The notes beneath the pieces were generated by a model, which saw nothing but the letters and a program-made list of their open reading frames with translations, did no database searches and was not told the origin of the DNA. Made by a program: the position numbers and the translations under genes. Below are positions 11,441 to 23,047 of a DNA stretch of 64,000 bases, piece after piece. Position 1 is the stretch's first letter. Each line of letters starts with the position of its first letter. This DNA is from Guadua angustifolia (lineage: Eukaryota; Streptophyta; Magnoliopsida; Poales; Poaceae), in the NCBI GenBank assembly GCA_036346375.1, contig CM070511.1:10478001-10542000 (forward strand), written 5' to 3'.

Positions 11441-14400
11441 GCTGGTTGTATGATTTCAAAACAATTATAGTTAGGTTATTTACACTTTGTATGTAGCTTA
11501 TATATATAGCTGGTTGTATGATTCCAAAACAATTATCACAAAGAGTATGCATTGTTCGTCAAATTGCTGAACGATAAGATGTTTGTTCCTTGTACTGTTT
11601 TACTGTGTTTGATAACTCTGAATTCTTAATTTACTGAACATCAGGGAAAAGCAATAGAGGGGAGCTCAGTGTATTCCCACGGGAATTTGTTGTGCTCTCT
11701 CCATGTCTTCATATGATGCCCCGACAGGTGAGAATCAGAATCCAGCTTAAAGAACTGTTTCCACATGCATGCATTACTAAATGTCTGAGAATGAGCAATT
11801 AGAGCTCTCTATATGCAGTTTAACATATTAGAAAGGCCCATGATTTGGCCTATATCTGTCTTTGGTTTCTTAAGAAGGCCCATTATATTAGTTGGAATGT
11901 TAACAGTGTGAAGGACTATCCAGCCGCCCCTCCAAAAAAAAACAGTGTGAATGACTACTTACATATGTATTATACTCCTTTACAGAAGAGTGAAGGAAAT
12001 GCAGTACCTACACCATGGGCTCCAGGAATGGGTAGGAATATCGAGAAGTATGTTTTGAGGGACCAGGTTTGATCTCATTATGATCTGTTATTTTTCTCGC
12101 TCTAAATGCTTGTCACAATGTACTATTTGTCAAGCAAGTAGTAACATTACCCCCTATTTGTGCATTTTAGCAACTTTTTTCCACTTCATTTTTGCATGAA
12201 GTATGCTTTGAAATAGCAAAATGCTTACCATTGAGATCCTGAATATGTAACATATAACTAATCATGCTTTAATGTTCTTAATGGGCAACTGTAAACAACC
12301 ATCATTTTTGTGTGTAACCAATTCTATCTAATTTAGATACTGGATTATGGGTTTGTGTGTTGTACCTTTGTTTGCCAGCAGCCATGCAATGCAATATACT
12401 TGACTTATTTGGGTTGTTTTTAGGGGTTATTTAACTGATTCAGGTGGGTAAACTTGTCATGTCATCAGATTGAGGCTGAATAAGTGGATAGGTGGGGCAT
12501 ATTAGCCCACTTGAAGAATTAGCAAACTTCTTAAATTAATATATTTACTTTGTACTTAGAGACAATATCTGGCTTGTCGCATGCTAAGGGATGAATCAGT
12601 TGTCTACTTTTGTTATGTCTTATCCATTCATTCGCAGTATTGTGGCATGCGTGAATAGTACGATGCAGTATCTTTACCAATTAAATTCGGTGATGCGCTC
12701 CTGGTATTTCTAATGGTATTTTTCATTCACATGACCAAATCATAAGGTTGATGCAAGTGGCTTTCAAATAGCCCTCTTCTCTCAACGTGTTGTCAATTCT
12801 GAATAACCCACCTTGCCACCTTTGGTACTGTGTTCGATGTTGATATTTGCTACTAGTGGTGCTTTGATTGTTGAATGTTTTTGTGTTATCAGGAAACTCG
12901 ATATCGCCAGCGATACCTTGATCTTATGGTAAACCATGAAGTGAGGCATATCTTCAAGACACGATCTAAAGTTGTCTCTTTTATTCGTAAGTTTCTTGAT
13001 GAAGGTGAATTTTTGGAGGTAGGTATCTTGCAATTTATTTTGTTGTACTTCTGTTGATCCTGTGATGTTTGATTTTTGAACCTTTTTTAGGTGGAGACTC
13101 CAATGATGAACATGATTGCTGGTGGAGCAGCTGCAAGGCCTTTTGTCACACACCACAATGAGCTAAACATGAAGCTTTATATGCGTATTGCACCTGAGCT
13201 TTATCTTAAGGAATTGGTTGTTGGAGGATTGGACCGTGTTTATGAAATTGGGAAGCAATTCAGGAACGAAGGGATTGATTTAACACACAATCCTGAATTC
13301 ACAACATGTGAATTTTATATGGCTTATGCAGATTACAATGACTTGATGGAGCTTACAGAAGCCATGTTATCTCGTAAGAATCACTTTTCAGCTTTATCTG
13401 AGTTAAGCATGTCTTACACAGGGGGAACTGCGTAACGCTTTGTATAAGTTATAACACATTTTGCTAGTTTATGACTCTTTATGCATTATTCACCACTCAT
13501 TTAGGTTATCCCTTCTGCATGAGTTATAACACAATTTATTTACCCTTCTCTGAACTAATGCTTCACGTTGTACTGTTGCTTTGCATGAGGTATTGCTGTT
13601 ATATTCCGCAATCTGTTGGTCATGCTTTTTTGTGGGAATAAACATGAAGGTATAGCCTATTCTTTTTATCAAATGTTTTCATTTCAATGTTGACAGGTAT
13701 GGTTAAGGAACTGACAGGTGGCTACAAGATAAAATATCATGCAAATGGAGTTGAGAATCCACCAATAGAGATTGATTTCACACCTCCCTTCAGGTAATAG
13801 ACACAATTGAAAAGTATTTGGATACCATTTACATGCTCTAGATGCACTTTTAACCAACCAGCCAAGTTATTTCAGTTGCTACAAAGGACTTACTACTATT
13901 TTGTTACCTTTGCTGCAGGAGGATAGACATGATTCAAGAATTGGAGGCTATGGCCAAACTCAATATACCAAAAGATCTATCAAGTGATGAAGCAAACAAG
14001 TACTTGATAGATGCTTGTGCCAAGTATGATGTTAAATGTTCTCCTCCCCAGACAACATCACGGTTGCTTGACAAGGTTTTTGCTTTTAACCCCATTGAGA
14101 CTGCATATTGGTGCTGTATCTTCGTATGATTTTGTTGGGTAGTTTTTGCTTTGTTGGGTAGTTTTGCTGTGTTGGCTATATGTTTTGACTTTTAGTATCA
14201 TGTTTTGTGACAACTATGTTGTGAAGAAAAATACATTGTCCAGCTAGCTTGCTAAATCCTTTGTGTTGTTTTCTGTAAACCTCCTGATTCAATAAGATCC
14301 TTAACAACTTGCATTTTCTAATTTTACGCTGACTTGGAAACAAAACCCAAAATCTAAGGATTGCTAGCCCAATCTGAAGTCATCTGTTCGCTATGTATCA

Positions 14401-16357
14401 CCGATACACGATACCGGTATTGGCGATACGTAATTTCCCAAAAACAAGAATCCAGTGATATGGCTAGTATATATGTGTTTAAAAAAATTAAAAACATGTA
14501 AGAGGGAGAAGGCGATGGCAGATTCCAAGGGGGGAGGCGGTAGCGAGATTGTAGAGGGGGAAGACCGTAGCGAGATTGTAGAGGGGGAAGACCGTAGCGA
14601 GATTGTAGAGGGGGAAGGTGGCAGCGGCGGTGGTTAGCAAGCTAGGTGGCGGGCTGGTAGTAAAAGGAGACGGGAGGGGAGGCAGCAGCGAGATTATAGA
14701 GGGAGAAGGGGATAGTGGCAAGATTGTAGAGGTAGAAGGTGGCAGCAGCTGATAGGCTGGGTGGAGGGGTGGCGGCAGCAAGATTGCTGAGGTAGAAGGG
14801 AGGGGAGGTGATGTCGGCGAGATTGCAAAGGGAGGCGGTGGTGGTGGCCTGTAGGCTCGGTGGAGGCTGGAGGGGAGGTGGTGGCTAGTAGCAGTCGTTG
14901 ATCAGCTAGGTGATGGGCAGTGGCTACTGGCTGTCGGGTCTAGGGATTTTAGGGGAGTCAGCAATAGGAGAGATGACCAGGTGTAATGAATGAATGAATG
15001 AGATCGAGAGAGAGAGGGTGGGGGGAGAGAGATTTTTGGATTAGGAGAGATGGTTTGGATTGGGTTTGGCTTTGTATTTTTGACCTGGAAGTATCGTGGA
15101 GTATCGGAGAAGGATCGAGATTATTTTTATTATTTTAAAATGCTGAATTTCACCGATCTTTCCCGGGAAGGATGGCCATATCGGATGTGTCCGGTACCGG
15201 TACAATTATTTTGCAAAGGATCGGTGATTCATAGTCTGTTCGTATGTCAAGATATAAGATTACCCTTTGGATTTTTTTTCCTTTTTGTGGCAGTTGCTTT
15301 AGAATGTTATTAGCTAGATTAATAAGCTCTGTTGTTTTCTAACAGCTAGTTGGCCATTTCTTGGAGGAGACGTGTGTGAATCCAACATTCATTATCAACC
15401 ATCCAGAGATAATGAGTCCATTGGCAAAGTGGCATAGGTCCCGACCTGGATTGACTGAGAGGTTTGAGCTCTTTGTTAACAAACATGAGGTATACACTAT
15501 TCTTCATTGGTCCTTTGATACTTGGCCTCCTTTATGTTGCCTTAGTATCACCTTCAATTGTCTTTTAGGTGTGCAATGCGTACACAGAGTTAAATGATCC
15601 TGTTGTACAGAGGCAACGGTTTGAGGAACAACTGAAGGTACATGCTTGAATTTCTGAACACCTAAATATCCTTGCAAATTTTACATTCTTGCTGGGAACT
15701 AACCTACTTTCTATCCGGAGTTTTGGAACTTGGTTAACTCCTAAATGACCTTGCATATTATATATTTTCATGATGGAAACTAGCCTACTCCCAATGCTTG
15801 TTATGCGCATGCATGTGTGCACTTATAAGAACAGTGAAGCGGAGAAGACATGTATATATTGGAAGGATGGGATAAAGGATAACCCATACACTGATTTTGA
15901 GAAGTATCCATGTAACTTACCTAGGCACTAGGCGCCACCTCACCGCCCACCTAGTGCTTTCTAGATCGCTGCCTAAACTGGAACCTGCATTTCCCTACTG
16001 TGTGTAGCTTGTTGAGAAGTTGTATAATTTTTTTGTGTGTCTTTATTTTCAAGGATCGTCAATCCGGTGATGACGAGGCTATGGCTTTCGACGAAACATT
16101 CTGCACTGCCCTAGAATATGGCCTGCCACCAACAGGTGGTTGGGGTTTGGGAATTGATCGCCTTACAATGTTGCTGACAGATTCCCAGAACATCAAGGTT
16201 TGATTCTTTCCATCATTTGTGCGTCTCCATATAATTTTCCTACACTTTTGGCTTTGTTGGCTTATATTGAAATATTATTCATTAAGATATGAAAAATCCT
16301 CTTCTTATGCAATTTCAGGAAGTCCTCCTATTCCCGGCCATGAAGCCTCAAGATTAG
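8425..16357 (+). CDS. Lysine-tRNA ligase (class II lysyl-tRNA synthetase), cytosolic type
   Basis: It charges tRNA-Lys with lysine using ATP. I rebuilt 16 exons: 8425-8525, 8647-8722, 8973-9044, 9138-9303, 9399-9492, 10422-10507, 11645-11727, 11986-12066, 12893-13018, 13091-13373, 13697-13793, 13919-14075, 15346-15489, 15569-15637, 16054-16197 and 16319-16357. All borders are GT-AG and the total is 1818 nt, 605 residues plus TAG. This length fits plant cytosolic enzymes. The N-terminus has a Lys/Glu-rich extension (about residues 32-60). An OB-fold anticodon-binding domain follows (about 85-250). The class II core has motif 1 near 275-302, motif 2 with FRNEGID at 352-358, and motif 3 with GLGIDR at 576-581 ahead of LLFPAMKP. 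No chloroplast or mitochondrial presequence is apparent, so a cytosolic location is inferred. The start is the first ATG giving the conserved extension. No premature stop was seen in the spliced frame. Confidence 0.95.
10990..11440. mobile_element. Long inverted repeat (fold-back MITE-like) in synthetase intron 6
   Basis: The left arm (about 10990-11194) and right arm (about 11227-11440) are near-perfect inverted copies around a loop of roughly 32 bases. Both ends run through (TA)n then (GA)n or (TC)n into GAATTGCTAATGTGCTCTTG and its complement. Within each arm lies a smaller palindrome (TGAGAGCACGGATCC / TCCGTGCTCTC). No coding capacity is present. The structure fits a fold-back or MITE-type element. 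The simple-sequence ends hide any target duplication, so the superfamily is not assigned. Confidence 0.85.
11432..11540 (+). repeat. Short direct duplication beside the fold-back element
   Basis: About 35 bases beginning ATATATAGCTGGTTGTATGA and ending with CAAAACAATTAT occur at about 11434-11468 and again at about 11505-11538, with one difference (TTTC versus TTCC). It lies directly right of the fold-back element in intron 6 and may be a by-product of insertion or slippage. Confidence 0.7.
14391..15234. mobile_element. Non-autonomous TIR element (hAT-like by 8-bp TSD) in intron 12
   Basis: The ends are inverted repeats: CTATGTATCACCGAT on the left and ATCGGTGATTCATAG on the right, with one mismatch. 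Identical 8-bp copies of TCTGTTCG flank them (14383-14390 and 15235-15242). The 844-bp element holds no transposase. An 8-bp duplication is typical of hAT elements, so that superfamily is the best guess. It sits wholly inside intron 12 of the synthetase gene and contains a 27-bp minisatellite. Confidence 0.8.
14545..14830 (+). repeat. 27-bp minisatellite inside the intron 12 element
   Basis: Three near-exact units start at 14545, 14572 and 14599, each reading GAGATTGTAGAGGGGGAAG followed by ACCGTAGC in the first two. More diverged purine-rich copies follow to about 14830. The unit length is a multiple of three, so it gives a repeating peptide on paper, but nothing suggests it is translated. 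Confidence 0.8.
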
Positions 16358-17551
16358 CAGTCTGCAAAGCGGAAACCGATCAAAGGGCATGCTTGCACTT
16401 CTATATCTAGTAACTCTGGCTGGCTTCCTGAGAACTGCAATTAACAGTACTAGTGTATGTCTTGGTCTTTAAAAATGTAAGCAATTTTGTGCTTTCTACA
16501 TTTTTTGAAAGTCTATACCCGAAGTCTAGTATTAAAAAAATTATGCAATTTTTCTACTCTTAGTTTAGCGTCATTCATAGTTTAGGATTGTGTTTGTGCT
16601 CAAGATTTCATGTGGTTAATGAAGCAGCACTACGTCAATCAATGTCGAAGTGCAATCATGAATGGAGTGTGGCTTTTTAGGCAAAGATGCCTTTCCTTTT
16701 TACTTTTTGATCTTTTCATCGCACATATAGGGTTTGACCTGTAGTTTCAAATCCTGCAACAACATTTGAACGCTTGAGCAATTTCTGTAGCCGCCTACAT
16801 TCTTTTCTGAACTGAACACATGCTGGATCACACCATAAAGGTAACGCTGGTGGGGGATGAAACTATCTTTATTAGTATTAAAAAGTGAAAAATACTCATC
16901 GGCGCTGATCCTAAAGCGTCAGTCAGCTAGCGATCACTGTACCTCACCGTCGGCCCCTGCCACCTAATACCTCGTGCTCCGTGGATGAGGTGAGCTCTCC
17001 GGCGGTCAAGCCTCACCGACGTCCCAGCCCGCTACGACCTCGTCGGAGACGCTCCCACCCACCGCCGCCTCTCAGAGACCTCCCTGCCCACCTGTATTGC
17101 CAGTATTGGTGCCCTTCAACTGTTTAATGATACGCCAATGTAGGATTTGTTTTTAATGCCAGGCATGTGACTTACAATTAGCACAGTAGTGTCGGTAGTA
17201 GTGGTTTTTTGAGTGATATGTTTGGTAATTGGTACTTTCTGATGCAAAAAGCTAGAAGAACATTGTCCAACTATTTTTGTGTATGGTATCAATTGACAGA
17301 TGCGTTGATCATCTTTGCAGCCCTTTTCCTGAATATTAGGTTGTGTTGTTTGCCTGGGTGCTTATGGTCAGTCATTTATTAATTTGCCTTCAGCAAATTT
17401 TAGATTAGTTGCTCATTCCGGAAGGCTAATTGTGATTTTTTTTTAAAAAAAACAAATGCTTTAGTCCTTCATTGATGTATGGGTCCGACAGTTGATGGAA
17501 CCCATCTGTCCGCGGCTTGTGATTGAAAAAAAAAAAATGAGTGCTCAGTTA
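16358..17551. other. Synthetase 3' flank, no further gene seen
   Basis: The 3' UTR of the synthetase must begin here. A poly(A) site could not be fixed, because several AT-rich stretches occur between 16440 and 16660. The patch at 16900-17110 is GC-rich but carries no conserved protein block. The rest is ordinary AT-rich intergenic DNA. Confidence 0.4.
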
Positions 17552-17786
17552 GGCCCCGTTTGATACGGTTCCAGATTCTAGTAGAAACGGAAACGGTTTC
17601 GGATTCTTGGTAGAAACGTTTCAGGTAGAATCAGAATCCGGAGGAACGGGTTGCTAGCCGATTCGACCACGGTGTGTAAAAATCAGAAACGATTCGCTTT
17701 GAAACGTTCCGAGTCCTATTCCGTTTGGTTGAATTTATTTCAGATTCTAGGAGAAACAGTCTGGTTCCAAGTTGCCAAACGGGGCC
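17552..17786. mobile_element. 235-bp MITE, Tourist/PIF-Harbinger-like
   Basis: Perfect inverted ends GGCCCCGTTTG and CAAACGGGGCC bound a 235-bp AT/GC-mixed sequence without coding capacity. TTA occurs directly outside both ends (17549-17551 and 17787-17789), the target duplication expected of PIF/Harbinger MITEs. The interior shows repeated AGATTCTAG and GAAACGGTT-like motifs. Confidence 0.8.
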
Positions 17787-18020
17787 TTAGTCTACACAAA
17801 CGGAGATTAAATCTAATCTAAAATTCGTGTGTTTTTCTTATTCCTGTGTTCCAAACACCTATTCCTGTGAATTCCTCTTTTTTCAATCCTTTGTCTTGTA
17901 CATGCATTCCTTATTCCTGTGTTTTTTCCCCTTGTGTTTTTCATTCCTATGTTCCATACAGAAATTGTGGTGTGCTGAAATCAGTCATCAGTGTCAAGTA
18001 CTTTGGTGTGATACTTGAAT

Positions 18021-20754
18021 TAGGGGTGGGCATTTCATTTTTTTGTTTCTTCGGTTCGGTTTTTGGAAACTGCTAACCGAACTAAACCGAATCAAATTAA
18101 ATAAACCAAACCAAAATAACCGAAAATTGTCGGTTCGGTTGTTTTAGTTTTTGGGTAAACCGAAAAAGGGGGCTTGCAAGTTGCGCCGGCGGTGGGTCAT
18201 CCTCGGTGAGCTCTAGCAAGAGGACAAGACTTCCGATTTGAACTACTTGCCTACTTGGACGCCAAAAACCAATAAAAACTACCCTACTTGATTCCAGATT
18301 CTAGGATAAAAAGAACACCAAAAGATCTAGTTTCACCAAGATCCTTCACACTAAATCATGATTCTTAACTGAAAGACTATGTGGAGGTCTATCCATGTTT
18401 GTGATGAGTAATTGATTGGATTTGAGTTGGTTTGCTTTGAAATTGAGTTTGATGTGAATTGGATTTTCAATTTGAAACAATTTGAGATTTGATTGCCTTT
18501 TAAGTGCTCTGCCGTGGCGGTAACCTTGGACCCTAGTCTTGTGTGAGAGGGTGTGTTTTTTTGGTCTCAGGCAATCCGATGCTACCGGATTTTGTGATAA
18601 TTATTGTATATCTTTTGGATATTACTATGTGATGGGTTTTCCTTGTTTTTGATGGTTGCAGGACGATGGTGCTAGGTCATGGTTAGACGGAGGATGACCG
18701 AGACTAGGCGAGGGTACGTTGGAGGTCCAAACGGTTGAAAATCGCCGGAAGATGATCGGAGATGGAGTCCGGGTAAGCCAAGAAGACAATGAAGGATATG
18801 ATGCTAGCTAGATGCCGCGTGGATCAAGGAAGACCGTCAGATCGCGGTCTAGTTGATAGGTTAGCAGGTCTAAATAGTATGCTTTGAAAACCGTGCAAAA
18901 AAACACATTATGTATGTGGGTTTTGGGTTAGCCCTTGCATGACAGTGTGAGTGGGTTAATCCTAGCCCTTGGATGAGTGCTCTAGGGTTGAGAGACTCAT
19001 CCAAGTGTGGTAGGTGGCCCAAGAGTAGTATAAATAGAGGGGGAGGGATAGCCTCCTCCTCTTGAAGGTTGTAGAGGTTTTTGTACTCCTTTGAGCTTTA
19101 CCTATTTTGTTGTGAAACTTTGTAAACCTCCTCGTTCCAGAAATGCAAATCTTTTTCATTCATACTTGAATTTACATTACGCATTTACATTATATCTTAA
19201 ATTTAGCATTTAAATTCCAGCAAATTTCCTTTCTTGCAATTTGGATTTGACTCCCCTCCTTCTAAACGCTGCTGATCTTGGATGTCTTGAGTGTGTTCAT
19301 ATGGTTTTATATCTCTTTTACACTCTAGGATAGACTAGAGATTAACTTTTCTATCAAATTACAACTTTGTCCAGAACTTGTTCTTCACGTAGTAGTCTGT
19401 GTTTGATTTTTAGAAAAAATATAGAAAAATCATTTTTGAGTTATTCTTGTTGGAGAAGGTATAGAACTCTCATATTCATCTGTGGAAAAATTGGGGAGTC
19501 CACTGGTCGCACCATTTGGGCACCTTGAGGTGAATACCGATCCCCAAACTTTCTGTTTGAAGTTTCCGACGGTCTATGATGTTTGATTTTTCCTATTTTT
19601 TTGCAAGGAGTTTTGAGGTGGTCTTTGGTGGAGTGCTTCATGACTCATTTTCTCATATATAGAAAAATTCCCAAAATTTCTAGAGCACTAGAAACCCACC
19701 AACCACCTACTCCAAGTGAGGATAATTTCTGGAAAAATCTGCTTTTGCTTTTCAAAAAGTGACTTTTGTGATTTGGCTTGGTCTCCTTTCTAAAAGTAAG
19801 GTTTGATTTGATTCCTTTTTATTTGGACACTTGACAACCAGAATTGTGATAAAAAATTTCCCACATATTCTATGGTTCTCATCCATGCAAGCTAGAGGTA
19901 CACATAGTTGTCTAGTTGTTCGGGTTTTGAAGGGTTGCTAAATTTGATTTGCGTGATCCTTTCGAGGTCTTAGTTGTAGTATTTTTTGGGGGGATTTTTT
20001 TTTGCAACCATTCACCCCCCTCTATTCGCCATCTCGATCCTTCATTAACACAAGGAATAAGAAACATGACATAAATATAAGGAAAAGCAATGGAAGGAGT
20101 GGGAAATCGGATAGGAAATCACCATTTTGAGGATGAGGATGTCGGCGAAGAGGTCATTGTCATCAGTGACATCCTCTTGGAGCCATCTGTCGGGGTTTTG
20201 CAGGGGAGCCCGCGCCCAGGTCCTCCCCCTCCCCCTGCCCTCGCAGACATCGAGTCGCCGTTGCCGCCGCTTGAAGATTTGGCCTTGATCTCTTGGTGGA
20301 CAGGGAAGGGCGAAGGATGGAGAAGAGTGACAGACGAAGAAGAGCATTGAGTAGGGTTGGGAAGAGCGAAGGATGGAGAAGGCCTCGATCTCTCGCTCAG
20401 TGACCGGCTGATTGTGTCTGCATGTGATTGGGGAATTTGGGGAGTCGTCGAATGGGATGGGGAATTGGGTGCCTTGGGGCGACCATGACCGCGTCTGGCG
20501 AGAGCGAGACCGCGTCTGGCGAGAGCGAGACCACGTGACCGCATCTAGCGAGTAGCAACTTGGGCCATGGGCTGAGCGTTGAGGTGAACGATTCAGTTTC
20601 TTTGGTATTTCGGTTTCTAGGATCAAAAACCCGAACCATACATTGAAAACCAAATTGCACCTAAATAAAAACTAACCCAAAAACCAAAATAATCGGTTAA
20701 TTTGGTTCAGTTGGGTTTGGTTTTTTGGTTTCAGTTAAAAATTGCCCACCCCTA
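18021..20754. mobile_element. Non-autonomous hAT element with a nested solo LTR
   Basis: Terminal inverted repeats are TAGGGGTGGGCA and TGCCCACCCCTA. The 8-bp target copies ACTTGAAT lie at 18013-18020 and 20755-20762. Subterminal regions are rich in CGGTTCGGTT-like and AACCGAA-like motifs on both sides. There is no transposase. The interior is split by a solo LTR (18370-20044). The part to its right (20050-20550) includes two copies of GCGTCTGGCGAGAGCGAGAC in tandem. Total length is 2734 bp, about 1.05 kb without the LTR. Confidence 0.85.
18370..20044 (+). mobile_element. Solo LTR, Copia (SIRE-like) type
   Basis: It starts TGAAAGACTATG and ends GATCCTTCA. TTAAC occurs on both sides (18365-18369 and 20045-20049). 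The 3' end carries the CCATTCACCCCCCTCTATTCG block that ends many SIRE-type grass LTRs. A TATAAATAGAGG promoter-like box lies at 19029-19040. No internal region or second LTR is present, so it is a product of LTR-LTR recombination. Related sequence recurs at 42985-44055. Confidence 0.85.
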
Positions 20755-20983
20755 ACTTGAATTTTCCAAGTCACCCTCTACAGAATGATCATATGAGATG
20801 TATGCAGCATGAATCAACTATTAGTTCTTCAGTTGCAGAAAATCTAAAATGTATTTCTTAATTATGTGTAGTCTACAAAGTGGTTGTTGTGGAAAGCTTA
20901 CCAAGAAGGCTTGCAAAGAAGTTTTGCGATGTGCTCTACAAGCTTGCCAATGACCATGAGATAAGTAGAGTGCTATATTAGTA

Positions 20984-21160
20984 CACTACTAATAAAGAGG
21001 TTATATTAGACACCTCATCATTGACTCTTTTTTACAAAAACTGTTAAAGATGAGTCTCAGACACATCACAGATGGTTTTTAGCTAAAACTGTCTGTGATG
21101 AGGGACACATCACAAACAGTTCTAGCCAAAAATCGTCTGTGATGGCTATTTCTAGTAAAT
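20984..21160 (+). mobile_element. CACTA element 5' terminus with subterminal repeats
   Basis: CACTACTA at 20984 is followed by alternating copies in both orientations of a motif like ACAGATGGTTTTTAGCTAAA and its inverse (ATCGTCTGTGATG). This is the usual subterminal pattern of CACTA (En/Spm) elements. The transposase relic 0.7 kb downstream is on the same strand. I did not find the 3' terminus, so the element is probably truncated near 23048. Confidence 0.7.
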
Positions 21161-21838
21161 AAGAATAGAGCCTTAACCTCCGTTGTATTTTTATGATTTC
21201 TTGAGCTATTTTTGGGTGGCTGTGATTGAGAGGTAATCTGATGAAAAGAGACCCTAGATTTTGAGGTGTGATTGTAGATCCTTCTGTTCTAGGTTATCTA
21301 ATGTTAGTAATTGGTTCAAATTTACATTATATTTAAAATCTAGCTTGGTAAATTAAGATGGTTTCTAAATCTAGCTTGGTGTATATCAATTTGTCCTCTG
21401 TGATGTAAAGTAGTAATTGGTTCTAATTGTATTATGCTCGATATGTAGATGGTTACTTAAAGGAAGGTGATTTAGGCTAATAATTGGTTGTAATAGCATT
21501 ATATTTAAGGTATATACATCTAGCTTGGTAAAGAGGGAATTGAAGATGGTTTTGATATAGCTTGGTGTAGATCTATTTGTTCTTTTTGATCTAAAGTAGT
21601 AATTGGTTCTAATTACATTATACTTAAGATATAGCTACCTATGAAAAAAAGAATCGAACATGCCGAGTTTAAATGTAGCTTACATATGTTCCTATATCCA
21701 TTTATTCTTTGTGATTTAAGAAGCTATATAAGTTAATCGGCAAGTTTAAATGTAACTCATATGTAGCATATGTGTGCATGTGCACTCCTAGTGTACTTAA
21801 TTTGTTATTTAACATCTATTGTTACATATGTAGTGTAG

Positions 21839-23047
21839 ATGGATCGATGTTGGATGTACGCTGTGAACCGTGCAAGCGTCGAATACATTAATGGTGTCTC
21901 CGCTTTTAGAAGAGGTGTGGAGGAAGATATGTTGAACAAGGGAGGTGGAATTTATGTCTTGTCCATGCATTGACTGTGAGAATCTAAGAATGTTTCAAAA
22001 TCCAGCGCAGATCGAAGCACACTTGATTCTAGGGGTTTCAAAAGAGGGTATAAATGTTGGATCGGTCATGGTGAAAATGAGATTAGGCAAAAAGCAAGTA
22101 GTACTAACATCGTTGACAAATACTCCGGATGATATCGACTGTACTTTCGATGAGGATAGGTTTCACAATGACAATCAGGATCAGATGCTGCTGGATGCAG
22201 AAAGAAATTGTGATGAGCGGGAGTATGTAAAATTTTGGGGCTTGATGGACGACTCGAAGAAATCTTTGTTCCTAAGCTGCAAGTCCAAATACACAAAATT
22301 GTCATTTGTGTTAGAACTGCTAAAATTAAAGGCAAGCAACGGTTGGTCTGACAAGAGTTTCACGGTGTTGTTAGGTTTGTTAGTGAACATGCTTCTAGAG
22401 GGAAATGAATTGCCGACAACCACCAACAAAGCCAAAAGGTTTTTTGTCTCTTTGGAATGGAAGTAGAAAGAATACATATCTGTCTGAACGACAGTATCCT
22501 TTACCGCAAAGAGTACACAAACTTACATGTATATCTGGTGTGCAATGCATCTTGGTATATGCGTAAAGATAGATCAAATGATGACGATGAGGGCATCAAT
22601 GTGAAGAAAGGACCTCCCGCAAAGGTGGCGTGGTATCTACCTGTAATTCCCCATTTGAAGTGTTTGTTTGCGAACCCAAAAGAGACAAATCTGCTTCGGT
22701 GGTACTCAGATGAGCATAAGAACTATAGAATAATAAGGCACCCTGTTGATTCCACCTAGTGGAGAAACATTGAAGAAGGTTTCAAAAATTCACAGTAAAT
22801 CCAAAAATATAAGGTTCAGATTGAGTATGGATGGAATAAATCCTTTTGATAACATGAGCAGCCGTCATAGCACTTGGCCCGTGAATCTCTGTATCTACAG
22901 CCTTCCTCCTTAGTTGTATATGAAGCAGAAGTACATTTTTTTGTCTATACTCATCCAAGGTCTGAAGCAACCTGAGAACGATATTGATTTGTGCCTAGTA
23001 CCATTGGTGGATGATCTGGACACACTGTGGACTCCTAGGATACAGGT
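21839..23047 (+). pseudogene. CACTA (En/Spm) TNP2-like transposase, fragmented
   Basis: The reading starts at ATG 21839 with DRCWMYAVNRASVEYINGV, the transposase-associated domain typical of CACTA proteins. A Cys-rich block follows (SCPCIDCENL). Then comes a TNP2-like region with SFTVLLGLLVNMLLEGNELP, the Cys block CNASWYMRKD, and residues near 22720-22960 resembling the family's LRHPADSxxWRxID section. Several frame changes (for example about 21945, 22060 and 22450) and in-frame stops break it, and the DDE core is incomplete. The reading stops at 23047, where unrelated DNA begins. Confidence 0.8.

Larger units (their letters stand above)
17948..20970 (+). pseudogene. Unidentified gene fragment split by a hAT insertion
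   Basis: If the hAT element at 18021-20754 and one target copy are removed, a splice-like AG is followed by an open segment containing GVLKSVISVKYFGVILEFSK. A second open segment after TGTGTAG at about 20870 contains YKVVVVESLPRRLAKKFCDV and ends at a stop near 20980. Both look like exons in codon pattern and borders. I do not recognise the protein. The CACTA element starts at 20984, next to the stop codon, so the fragment may continue elsewhere. Confidence 0.35.

Noticed and set aside
14455..14781. Open frames over the 27-bp minisatellite
   Set aside because: The minisatellite lies in an intronic transposon, and the peptides are simple repeats with no start context or conservation.
20045..20653. 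202-codon minus-strand open frame
   Set aside because: It crosses from hAT interior DNA toward the subterminal motifs, is Ser/Arg/Pro-rich and contains a DNA-level tandem repeat. No family is recognisable.
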